Part shown: in pieces, positions 57,601 through 64,000 of the stretch
Layout of the letters: every line of letters begins with the position of its first letter
How positions within the stretch are numbered: the stretch's first letter is position 1
Assembly (NCBI GenBank): GCA_963995525.1
Contig: OZ023214.1
Location: forward strand, 43,085,998-43,149,997
DNA from: Escarpia spicata
Lineage: Eukaryota > Annelida > Polychaeta > Sabellida > Siboglinidae
Reading direction: 5' to 3'
DNA: 64,000 nucleotides
Made by a program: the position numbers and the translations under genes
Notes under the pieces: generated by a model
The model's database searches: none
The model's input: the letters and a program-made list of their open reading frames with translations, nothing else
What the model was told of the DNA's origin: nothing

Positions 57601-60600
57601 CTGTTGAGTTAGTCAATCGTGTGACTGGTGAGTTAGTCAATTGTGTGACTGGTGAGTTAGTCAATTGTGTGACTGTTGAGTTAGTCAATCGTGTGATTGT
57701 TGAGTTAGTCAATCGTGTGACTGGTGAGTTAGTCAATGGTGTGACTGTTGAGTTAGTCAATTGTGTGACTGTTGAGTTAGTCAATCGTGTGACTGTTGAG
57801 TTAGTCAATCGTGTGACTGGTGAGTTAGTCAATTGTGTGACTGGTGAGTTAGTCAATTGTGTGACTGTTGAGTTAGTCAATCGTGTGACTGGAATCAAAC
57901 TCGTGAAATTTGAACATAATCACCCATGCTTGTACACCTTTAAGTTGTGTTATAAATTGTTTTCCTTACTGTAGTAATGGTGATTTCTGCTTTAGCTGTA
58001 GTTTTAGTACGTCATTGCATCAGTGATATTCTGGTTGTTTGTTTGCAGTTGTATTAATAAAACATTGAAATAGATCTTGCGATGTTGTAATTATAACAAT
58101 GATTATTTGCTGTGCTGTAACCAAATCCATCCATGTAACCATTTAATGTAATAAAATTTAGTATTTTATGATCAAACAAATATGTTTTGTTTACTGTTAT
58201 AACCTTTCTTTAAAATGAGTACAGATTTCTCAGGGGATAAGAATAGCAATTTGGTAAAATCTACCTCCATTAGTCATGATTTTAGCCTGATGGCTTCATA
58301 GATTGATGCGCAACTTTGCCTGCCGTAGTTTATCCTCAATATCCTGACATTGTCACTCTCTCCTATAGATCCTCTACAGTCTAGAGATCACACGACCCCG
58401 CATCATGCAGAGCTTCACGTGGCCCGTGGTCCTGCGTGGCCTCAGCATGGTGGGGGTGGCGCCCCCTAGGAGGGGCGGGAAGACGTTTGCGTATCTCCTT
58501 CCGCTGATCAACGAGTTGCTGCAGGGTGATAGCTACAAAGGGGTTCCCGCCGGCAGTGGGGTAAGTGGCGCCACCTAGCTGGACAGACGTGTAGAGCGAA
58601 AAAATGTGTGCAGGCGGTTTAATAAAAGTGCATAATTTTGTTAAAATCATTGAGAGAATTGACTGTTAGATTGGGATGCATGCACATGTCAGACTGGCCT
58701 TATGTTATAGCATACAAAACTGGACACCTCTATTGCCATTTTTGTTTGACCACACCTGGTCAAGAATACACAAATAGTTTGCCAATTTCACCAGCGTTAA
58801 ACGAATTTGTATAAACGAAACGCGTGTTGCATTGGATAACAGGGAGGTTAATTTGTTTCTCGAGACGGGGAAAGGTAATTCATTGAAGAAGGACCTAAAA
58901 CTGTCTTATACATGTTGTGATGTTGCATGCAGTAGATGACAATTTGAAGTAATTGGTCTGTTTCATCTTCAGCCTCTGTGTGTTATCGTCTGTTCGTCGT
59001 GGAATCAAGCCGTTGGGGTGTTTGAGATTTGCGATTGTTTCCTTGGCAATATGAAGAAGTGTCGCACCGCGGTCATCTATGGAGGGGGTGCTGAGGACTC
59101 TCTCGAAGTAGGTCAAGGTCATGACCTCTTGCACCAACAATGTTGTCTTGTCCATCGTTTTCTGAGTTTGCAGCTGCATATTCATATGCCTTGGCTGGAA
59201 TGTTATGCTATACAGAGTATGTTTAGAATATGAAATGTTGTTGAAATAGTACCACGACCGTTGGTTAGGTTTGCTGTATGTAAATCCTTAATGGTTGGCT
59301 GTATGCATATCTAAAACAACTGCTGGAAAATGCATCAACCACAATGGAAAAAATTGAGTAAAATGTGGAATAGTTGATATTGTTATTTTGTCAACTGTAA
59401 TTTATTTTTGATTTATCTCTGATTCAAGAAAAGGCCTTGCGAACCATAACTGATGTACAGGTAGTTGTCTTATCAGAATGTAATGCTTTTGCAGTACAGA
59501 GATTCCCATCCCTATGTGTTCCTCTGTTGTCTTTCATACATCAGGTTCATGGAACATAGAGCATGAATGAGAGAGGGATTCATTATATAACGTTTGTCGA
59601 CGAGGGTCACTAATATAAACATGCCGTTTTCATGAAAACCTGAAGAAACATTTCCGAAAGATATCCACATTGTTTCCTTATAACTTCTTTGTGTCATGAT
59701 AGGCAAATAAATTGTTAGAAAAGTAGGTTTTAATTAAATACGTATGGTTTGCATACACCACCCTGCGAAAACCTTGCTAAGAGCGTTAAGCAACCGGGCG
59801 TCTATGACAAATGAAAAAGAGATATAAATGTCACGCTCAATTCTCGTAAGTTATACAGAGACTAGCGGCTGGATCTCGCGAGATTCGAGACTGCGCATCT
59901 TGGAGTATGACGGATAACGACCCAGTCACACAGGGTGAATATAAGTGTTCCTCTTGTTTGTACCACACCAGGTTCACCTCATCAATGGCTGTGAGCTCCT
60001 CGTATGCACTCCCAATAGTCTGCTGAGGATGCTGAAGAAGAACATCACCTCACTAGACCGCCTCTGTCATTTGGTTAGTCATGCCATGTTGTATTGACTT
60101 CCTGTATGCAGTAGATTTTTGGGAGGAATATGGCCATGCTCCATTTTAGTATTGGTTTGCTTTAGAATGTAAAAATTATCTTAAAATACATATTATCTTG
60201 TACGAAATATGGATTTCAAACAAGAAAATACTAAACACGTGAATCTGGTTAGTTGAAAAACAAACGTTTGTGAAAAAAACATTAGTACCAGTCAGGTGGT
60301 GGATGTCGCTAACTTGAGATACAGTGAACAATTTTTTTGTAAGAGTACACGTACAAATATAAAATAGTTTGCTTAATTTTGTGAAAAGATTGAAAACATT
60401 TCATTAATATTCCCAGAAATGTTATATATATACAAGTGAATAACATTGTCTTGCAGGTTCTGGATGATGCGGATATCCTGACTGAGGAGCTACGGGAACC
60501 GGTACGTTTGCTAAATAAAAAAATCGAACTACCAGTATTTAAATCTTTTACTGGGCCCTTTTTTTAATAAACATGTAACAGAAATATACCAATAAAAATA

Positions 60601-63549
60601 ATAGAAGTAGTTGTGGACTTGACTGTTCATTCCTGGTGTCAATGCAAAAGTCAGAGCATCACACTCTCAATCGAGAGAATCCATGTTTCAATGCTCTTGC
60701 TGTTGTTTTGAACCTTGGGCAAGTTCATTCACTCCACATTGCTCCAGTTCACTATCTGGCTGTGGACAGTCTTGTATGTATGTTTTGAATAGTCTGTGCA
60801 GTATTTGTAGTGTGGCTGAATGCTTCCTGGAGAACTTCAGATGGTGCTCGAATGAACAGTCTGCCGGGGCTGAAGTGTAAAACGCTTTCAGCAGTCCTTA
60901 GGACTGGATACCACGCTGTATAAGAACTACGCTTTACCATTTTTACGATGTTGTTGCCATGGTGACGTAGGTGCGGGAAATGATGTCCTTCTACACATCA
61001 GTACTGAAGCGGCGAGGGTCAGGAACCATACTGCCCCATCAACTACTCCTATTCGCCAGTCAGTGGACGGTGGGCATCGAGCGCTTCATGCGAACTTACA
61101 TGCCTGATGGCCTCGTTCTCATCTCCTCTCAGGCAGAGGCCGCCGTCTTTGGGCAAGTCAGACAGGTTAGTCCTAGTATTATCTTTATTATCAATAACAT
61201 TTGTAAAGTGGCATGTTTTGCGGGACCCACCCATTCGTAGGCCGTGCACACATCATAAACATACATGCAATCATAACATTTTTAACTAGTATATAATTTT
61301 TGTAATAGTAGATTAAAATTAATAAAATATCTATATTATCAAATAAAGTGTCTCTGTTTGTTTGTTTCTTTGTCTGTTCGATCAGATATGTTGTAGGCAT
61401 TCTAGTGGTCCTTCAGGGTGGTTTGTAGACTTGCAAATCTCCCTTGGTTGGCTTTTGTGGGGTGGGGATCTTGGGAGAATATTTCCAAAGGCTGTACGAC
61501 GAGGTTCAACTCAGATTGTATATAAAAAAAACATATTTATAAAATATTTCCACCCAGTTTGTCCAATGACTTCACTAAATCTAAATGAATGTGTGTAACA
61601 GATGGTGCATAGTGAATAGCAGAAACAAGATTCCATAATGAGCAGTTATTTATCAATGTGCAGGACTTGGAACCGTCTGGTCACTTTGTAGATGGCGGTA
61701 ATGTGTAAGTCTGACCAGCGAGTCTGTCAGTTGCTGGGCCTCCTTGACTCCACGGCCCACCCTCGCAGGACCGTTGTCTTCACACAACGCATCAGTGAGG
61801 CCAAACAGATCTACAACGTATGTGTCAATGTTTTGTTGTGCTGTTAAGGTAGCGTGGGGGCTGGTATCGTGTCAGTTGATTTCTTTACTTTTTTCTTCAT
61901 AGAACATTAGTAGGTGTCAGTATGAACATGTGTACTATAAAAAACCATGGCACTAGCACCATATGTCACCAATCCGTCCTTTAAAAACTAGTATTTTTAG
62001 TGTGTCTGTGGAAAGTCCCTTTTCAGATTCTTGGAAACTGCCGATGTTTCCATAGTTACGATCACGTGTGCGTCAGCCCAGTTCAAACATTACGCAAAGA
62101 TAAATTTGTACACCATGAACGCAGATCATATGATTTTGGTTATTCTCATGCCACTATGCTGTTGTATTGTAATTACACAAATGCATCACACTGTTAAATC
62201 ACCAAATACTGGCAGTAGTTTTGTTTATTCAGCGACAATGCCCGACCTCCGCCACCAGTTGCAATGACACGTGACCGACCCCAGCAGTTGTCAATCAATC
62301 TTGTTTGTCACAACAAGTTCAATACGTGGCCCTTCGTAACACGATGTCATTAGACATTTGTCTTTACAAATACAGATCGTAGGACCAACTTGGTGGGAAA
62401 ACCTTTGGGGGAAATCTCAATAGTAAAAGTGTGTCAAATTATGTTGAAATAAGCCACCTACCATTGAAAAAAATCACATTTCTAAGCAAAAAAACGTACA
62501 TCTGGTGACACTATCAGTAACAACCAAGAAGTATTACTTAATGTAACTTTTTATAAAAACTACAATACTTACAAAGCTATAACTTGGCATATGAACTCGA
62601 CTTGTATTTATGCAAAATTGCACAGGATGGTTTTACATTTGGTGAAGGGGTCGTGCCAAAAATGCAGTATGGATTTTGGCTGTCTTTCAATATTGAAGCT
62701 AAATTTTATAAAGCTGTAGCAAACTTAATATGCATTTGTTTACAATAAACATATTTGTACTTACAAACATACACATTTTTCTTTCAGGGAGTTTCTCAAA
62801 AAGAAATGCCATTATCGGGTGATTTTGTACATATTTAAAAATTGTCTTTAAATGCATTTAAATATCACTAAACCACATAACATTTTTATTATTTTTGGTC
62901 TGGAGTATTATTTAATGTAATAGGCAAAGTCTGAGAAAAAATTGTTAGTTTATCTTTAACATATTTATTAATTTTATTTAAATCAAAATAAGCATGTCCT
63001 AGGCACCTTTCCCATCTTAACATTGTGGCACTAAAGGAATCTCACATTGTAATTATGACTGTTATTGAAGCCAGTGTTTCTTGAGGTTCTGTAGCTGTTT
63101 GTTTCTGTAGCTTGTAAGTTGGAAGAATGAACTACCTGGTAGTGGTGTTGCATGGTTAAACTTTTACTTTAAGCTCATATGTGTATTTTTGCTGTTGCCT
63201 GTCAAACTAAAAACGATGGAAGCATCGGCATCGTTTGAGTATGTAATGTAGTTGTCCCTGTCGATGTAGTCCCGATTAAATTTATCAGTGGAATAACAAT
63301 TAGTTTGTGATTGCGAAGTGTAGATGTAATACCAACGTTAAGATATTTAGTCATGAACACTTACAGTGTGTGTCCCTGTGTGTAGCCACATTCAAGTCAA
63401 GGCTCACAAGCATCAGTTTCTGCTGCAGGTACTGCAGTCCCGCAGCATGTATACACTGCTCATACACCACGAGATGGCGCCACTCGACATAGAACGAGTG
63501 CAACGAGACTGGAACATCGACCACACAGCTAACTCGCTGCCAGTGCTAG
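42614..63549 (+). CDS. TDRD12: TDRD12: Tudor/DEAD-box piRNA-pathway protein, gene span (3' end outside window)
   Basis: Eighteen exons with GT-AG borders join in phase and encode 934 residues before the window ends. N-terminal Tudor-type region: MALINVQILKVVDASQLWV, VCLGRRSSDKKWYRV, CFLLDYAEKEMIPLQW. A long low-complexity exon 7 follows. Then comes a DEAD-box helicase core: VGVAPPRRGGKTFAYLLP (motif I), PLCVIVCSSWNQAV (Ia), CTPNSLLRML (Ib), HLVLDDADIL (motif II, DDAD for DEAD) and RRTVVFTQRISEAKQIY (motif IV-like). Order and text match vertebrate TDRD12, which acts with PIWI proteins in secondary piRNA production and transposon silencing in germ cells. The GGKT Lys is kept, unlike human TDRD12. 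The helicase end, CCCH finger and second Tudor region should lie to the right. Introns carry LINEs, SINEs and a 3-kb minisatellite. Confidence 0.95.
42965..43120 (+). CDS. TDRD12: TDRD12 exon 2
   Basis: CTGCCAG|GTAG acceptor, ACAG|GTCGGT donor, phase 0/0. Encodes SQLWVKEAPGVD and FHKLSMEIQQL, the first half of the Tudor-type domain. Confidence 0.9.
43121..44330. other. TDRD12 intron 2, left part
   Basis: No gene recognised. A local GTGGACGGG/GGATGGGTCC-type repetitive stretch lies at 43590-43700. Confidence 0.4.
44331..45262 (-). mobile_element. L2/CR1-type LINE 3' end (antisense in TDRD12 intron 2)
   Basis: Minus-strand frame of 182 codons: LVHALVTSRLDYENALL, LQRVQNCAARLITR, ITPVLQRLHWLPVHLRP, LNGLAPDYISEL, SAVLWNNLPPTLR, VFKILLKTHLFK. 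Its 3' tail on the minus strand ends GGGCGCTATATAAGTAC followed by (TTTA)n. Same group as the copy at 22206-23155, but with an unbroken frame, so younger. Confidence 0.92.
45881..45969 (+). CDS. TDRD12: TDRD12 exon 3
   Basis: Acceptor TTCTTCTAG|GTTT, donor GCAAG|GTAAGT (phase 0 in, 2 out). Encodes VCLGRRSSDKKWYRVKVQEV, the Tudor aromatic region. Confidence 0.93.
46086..46133 (+). CDS. TDRD12: TDRD12 exon 4
   Basis: Acceptor GTTTCAG|CTG, donor AGTG|GTGAGA. Encodes SCFLLDYAEKEMIPLQ, the Tudor LxDY-type strand. Confidence 0.92.
46731..46846. repeat. 58-bp tandem duplication with splice-acceptor-like text
   Basis: Two copies of a 58-bp unit (46731-46788, 46789-46846), each with TTCCATTCTTTGCAG|TTGTG, which resembles a 3' splice site. 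TDRD12 intron 4. Confidence 0.92.
47020..47139 (+). CDS. TDRD12: TDRD12 exon 5
   Basis: Acceptor ATCCACCAG|GTTG, donor ATGCG|GTGAGT. Encodes REAPRSVLRVPPQAKECVLW and PLTMVSSFIDMQTSM, equivalent to the LPYRAKKFSLY region of vertebrate TDRD12. Confidence 0.92.
47472..47600 (+). other. Orphan coding-like segment in TDRD12 intron 5
   Basis: After an acceptor-like CAAACTCCACAG the plus strand reads GQLADYVALKVKENMHKIVS and NFDRCPVRILQEVVP, then a donor-like TGT|GTATGT. Its phase does not fit TDRD12 exons 5 and 6. It may be a remnant of a mobile element (LINE 3' DNA follows at 47830) or an alternative exon. Confidence 0.3.
47830..48078 (+). mobile_element. LINE 3' tail fragment
   Basis: AT-rich stretch ending TACACGGCACGCTATAAATGG and (TTATTA)n, the same 3' end type as the L2-like copies at 22206 and 44331. 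Confidence 0.6.
48423..48478 (+). CDS. TDRD12: TDRD12 exon 6
   Basis: Acceptor CATTTTCAG|GCCA, donor CACAG|GTAGGA. Encodes PCKDWDISATNYMKKLVT, matching the KKWDNAAIQYF segment of vertebrates. Confidence 0.92.
48588..48870 (+). mobile_element. tRNA-derived SINE (family S2) fragment
   Basis: tRNA-like head with A box TGGCCTAGTGGTTAGAGCA and B-box-like GGTTTGATTCC. The body (TGTCATTTTGAAGAGACGG, then CATTGGTCCATTCAACC) differs from family S1. End not clear. Confidence 0.6.
48914..49240 (+). mobile_element. tRNA-derived SINE (family S1), full-length copy before exon 7
   Basis: Head with GTGCAGTGGCCAGTGCATC and B box GGGTTCGAATCC. Body with ACCTTGGGCAAGTTTG, a motif also found in L2/MIR-type tails, then CTCTACATTGCTACAGTTCA. 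The 3' end is TAAAGCGCTTTG...ATATATAAGAACTT. It ends about 40 bases before TDRD12 exon 7. Confidence 0.88.
49280..50324 (+). CDS. TDRD12: TDRD12 exon 7 (long linker exon)
   Basis: Acceptor CTCGTGCAG|GTTC (phase 1), donor CCAAG|GTAATT (phase 2). The first 60 residues continue the Tudor-associated region (HIRLYMKDTLTGDRICINDK, YAAHMSE). The remaining 290 are Ser/Thr/Pro-rich linker. The element ARLPTHFLAAQ occurs twice, about 77 residues apart, each followed by (V)STPPxG, showing an internal duplication. Confidence 0.93.
50325..50812. other. TDRD12 intron 7, left part
   Basis: Nothing recognised. Confidence 0.4.
50813..51098 (+). mobile_element. tRNA-derived SINE (family S1) before exon 8
   Basis: Head GGAGCGCAGTGGTTAGAGC with B box GGGTTCGAATCC, then the S1 body (CTTTGGGCAAGTTCGTTCAC) and 3' end TACTGCGCTGTAGAAGAACTT. 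It ends 23 bases before exon 8. Confidence 0.88.
51122..51214 (+). CDS. TDRD12: TDRD12 exon 8
   Basis: Acceptor ATTGTTTCAG|TCCC, donor TACAG|GTACTT (phase 2/2). Encodes PTIRARKLQSILKRSQGRPS and an acidic end. Low-complexity linker. Confidence 0.85.
51215..53217. other. TDRD12 intron 8
   Basis: About 2 kb with no recognised gene or transposon. The small frame at 52272-52484 has no domain. Confidence 0.4.
53218..53307 (+). CDS. TDRD12: TDRD12 exon 9
   Basis: Acceptor TCACTTCAG|TCCC, donor TTCCAG|GTAGTT (phase 2/2). Encodes PTDRGLLSQSDVKKSSQQH and DSEINETTS. It has the same phase and an SPT start like exon 8, suggesting exon duplication or skippable linker exons. Confidence 0.85.
53996..54047 (+). 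CDS. TDRD12: TDRD12 exon 10
   Basis: Acceptor ACGTTGTAG|GTTC, donor ACACAG|GTTGGA (phase 2 in, 0 out). Encodes RFNLSPDYLIPQQYLATQ. Confidence 0.85.
54456..54563 (+). CDS. TDRD12: TDRD12 exon 11
   Basis: Acceptor TTTTGTCAG|AATA, donor CGT|GTAAGT (phase 0/0). Encodes YGVFVHGHAPRPMLRLDDA and FVELVKR, the region just before the helicase core (VVVLRNKIKPCLTID-like position). Confidence 0.92.
54918..57891. repeat. 24-bp minisatellite with higher-order structure (TDRD12 intron 11)
   Basis: About 124 units of GTGTGACTGTTGAGTTAGTCAATC-type sequence. Most are 24 bp; 25-bp variants (CCTTGTGAC, CCTTGTAACTGTTAAG, CCGTGTGAC) shift the phase at about 54964, 55158, 55447, 55640, 55762, 56051, 56219, 56412, 56534, 56822, 57087 and 57545. 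The spacing set 193-122-289 occurs twice, 772 bp apart, so 55447-56051 and 56219-56823 are near-copies. As 24 is divisible by 3, open frames VTVELVNR (+) and LTNSTVTR (-) arise; these are not genes. Confidence 0.97.
58369..58560 (+). CDS. TDRD12: TDRD12 exon 12 (helicase Q region and motif I)
   Basis: Acceptor CTCCTATAG|ATCC, donor GGG|GTAAGT (phase 0/0). Encodes RIMQSFTWPVVLRGLSMVGV and APPRRGGKTFAYLLPLINEL. GGKT supplies the P-loop Lys-Thr; human TDRD12 lacks this. Confidence 0.94.
58973..59107 (+). CDS. TDRD12: TDRD12 exon 13 (motif Ia)
   Basis: Acceptor ATCTTCAG|CCTC, donor CGAA|GTAGGT (phase 0/0). Encodes PLCVIVCSSWNQAVGVFEIC and RTAVIYGGGAEDS. Confidence 0.94.
59108..59971. other. TDRD12 intron 13
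   Basis: Nothing recognised. Confidence 0.4.
59972..60073 (+). CDS. TDRD12: TDRD12 exon 14 (motif Ib)
   Basis: Acceptor CACACCAG|GTTC, donor TTG|GTTAGT. Encodes VHLINGCELLVCTPNSLLRM and SLDRLCHL. Confidence 0.93.
60457..60501 (+). CDS. TDRD12: TDRD12 exon 15 (motif II)
   Basis: Acceptor GTCTTGCAG|GTTC, donor CCG|GTACGT. Encodes VLDDADILTEELREP; DDAD replaces the DEAD box. Confidence 0.92.
60645..60932 (+). mobile_element. tRNA-derived SINE (family S1) before exon 16
   Basis: Diverged head (CAAAAGTCAGAGCATCACAC, TCGAGAGAATCC), then the S1 body (ACCTTGGGCAAGTTCATTCA) and 3' end CACGCTGTATAAGAACTA. It ends about 40 bases before exon 16. Confidence 0.85.
60971..61165 (+). CDS. TDRD12: TDRD12 exon 16
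   Basis: Acceptor GTGACGTAG|GTGC, donor GACAG|GTTAGT (phase 0/0). Encodes QLLLFASQWTVGIERFMRTY (motif III position, without a canonical SAT) and AEAAVFGQVRQ, matching EEAALYGNVQQ of vertebrates. Confidence 0.93.
61166..61691. other. TDRD12 intron 16
   Basis: Nothing recognised. Confidence 0.4.
61692..61817 (+). CDS. TDRD12: TDRD12 exon 17 (start of helicase domain 2)
   Basis: Acceptor ACTTTGTAG|ATGG, donor AAC|GTATGT. Encodes CQLLGLLDSTAHPRRTVVFT and QRISEAKQIYN, the motif IV region. Confidence 0.93.
61818..63428. other. TDRD12 intron 17
   Basis: About 1.6 kb, AT-rich, no gene or transposon recognised. Confidence 0.4.
63429..63549 (+). CDS. TDRD12: TDRD12 exon 18
   Basis: Acceptor TGCTGCAG|GTAC, donor CTAG|GTTCGT (phase 0 in, 1 out). 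Encodes SRSMYTLLIHHEMAPLDIER and VQRDWNIDH, matching the KMHKEMIFNLQNVLEQW region. Further exons lie beyond the window. Confidence 0.9.
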
Positions 63550-63927
63550 GTTCGTTGATTAACACCAAGGTTTTAAAGTTATTTTGTGGAGAAACATGGG
63601 AAAGGGTTCTTAGAGGGCAGGAGTCTGTGGGCAAGCATGGTAAAGTGTTACATAGGGGATCTCAGAGTAAATGTTATGTAACAATTTTTTTAATGTTTGC
63701 TGATCGAGATGTCAATATCAGACAGATGTACCAGTAATTGTTCAACCAGGGGTAGATTTCAACAGCACTCCAACAAAAAGCCAACAATGTAGAGATGGCT
63801 ATAGTTTCTTATTACTTTGACAGACCTACATTTTAGATGTAAGCAATAAAACAATGTAGGCATTCAACAAATATGATAATTATTATAGATGCATGCATCA
63901 TAGGGGGTCTGTTAAAATGTCAGCTTT

Positions 63928-64000
63928 GGGGTGTGTACAGCTCCTGACCTCTGGAACGATTTACCCACATCAATGCGTGAACTAAACAGTGAAGCAGCTT
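63928..64000 (+). mobile_element. LINE RT C-terminal fragment at the right edge
   Basis: Reads SFGVCTAPDLWNDLPTSMRE, the AP-x-LWN-x-LP block common to L2/CR1 LINE C-termini, followed by LNSEAA. It runs out of the window. Confidence 0.7.

Noticed and set aside
54918..57891. CRISPR-like array
   Set aside because: Units are head-to-tail with no unique spacers, in animal DNA.
54970..57974. Many 60-155-codon open frames (VTVELVNR and LTNSTVTR repeats) on both strands
   Set aside because: They follow from a 24-bp tandem repeat without stop codons in several frames. The array lies within a TDRD12 intron and has no start context or domain.
63928..64000. Next TDRD12 exon (acceptor-like TGTACAG at 63944 would fit phase 1)
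   Set aside because: The encoded APDLWNDLPTSMRE is the LINE C-terminal pattern and does not match the expected TDRD12 sequence after exon 18.

Overview
This is animal nuclear DNA: AT-rich, intron-rich, with spliced genes of conserved bilaterian families, 5'-truncated LINEs, tRNA-derived SINEs, hAT-type miniature transposons and several minisatellites. There are no bacterial operons or phage genes. LINE/SINE make-up and gene content suggest a non-vertebrate bilaterian, probably marine (lophotrochozoan or invertebrate deuterostome). The species cannot be told from the sequence.

Four genes of recognisable or coherent structure lie in the window. (1) 1404-2053 (+) is the last exon of a TP53INP1/2-family autophagy/transcription co-regulator. 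(2) About 18.6-30.1 kb (+) is METTL9, a protein-histidine methyltransferase. Its five downstream exons join in phase, one through a probable GC-AG intron; the first exon is tentative. (3) 37119-31918 (-) is a four-exon gene of unknown function with an HHCC zinc-knuckle-like block resembling NOL4-type or integrase zinc-binding domains. It is convergent with METTL9 and divergent from gene 4. (4) 42614 to beyond the right edge (+) is TDRD12, the Tudor/DEAD-box piRNA-pathway factor. Eighteen exons chain in phase over 21 kb and encode 934 residues before the window ends.

The rest is mostly mobile DNA. 5.2-8.3 kb holds a decayed Ty3/Gypsy element (-). 8.3-12.7 kb holds an RTE-like LINE (-) split by hairpin-ended repeat DNA. 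13.0-13.7 kb is an AT-rich satellite of nucleosome-size period. 14.7-17.9 kb is a second hairpin-ended element, itself split by a 1.8-kb unit bounded by two apparently identical 455-bp direct repeats. Other LINE pieces lie at 19.4-20.4, 22.2-23.2, 38.5-42.2, 44.3-45.3 and 47.8-48.1 kb and at the right edge. Three same-strand SINE copies end 23-40 nt upstream of TDRD12 exons. TDRD12 intron 11 carries about 3 kb of a 24-bp minisatellite with higher-order structure, and a 60-bp minisatellite at 41.4-42.0 kb appears to be amplified LINE coding sequence.

Functionally, TDRD12 acts in transposon silencing, METTL9 modifies proteins and TP53INP acts in autophagy. No shared pathway follows from their proximity.
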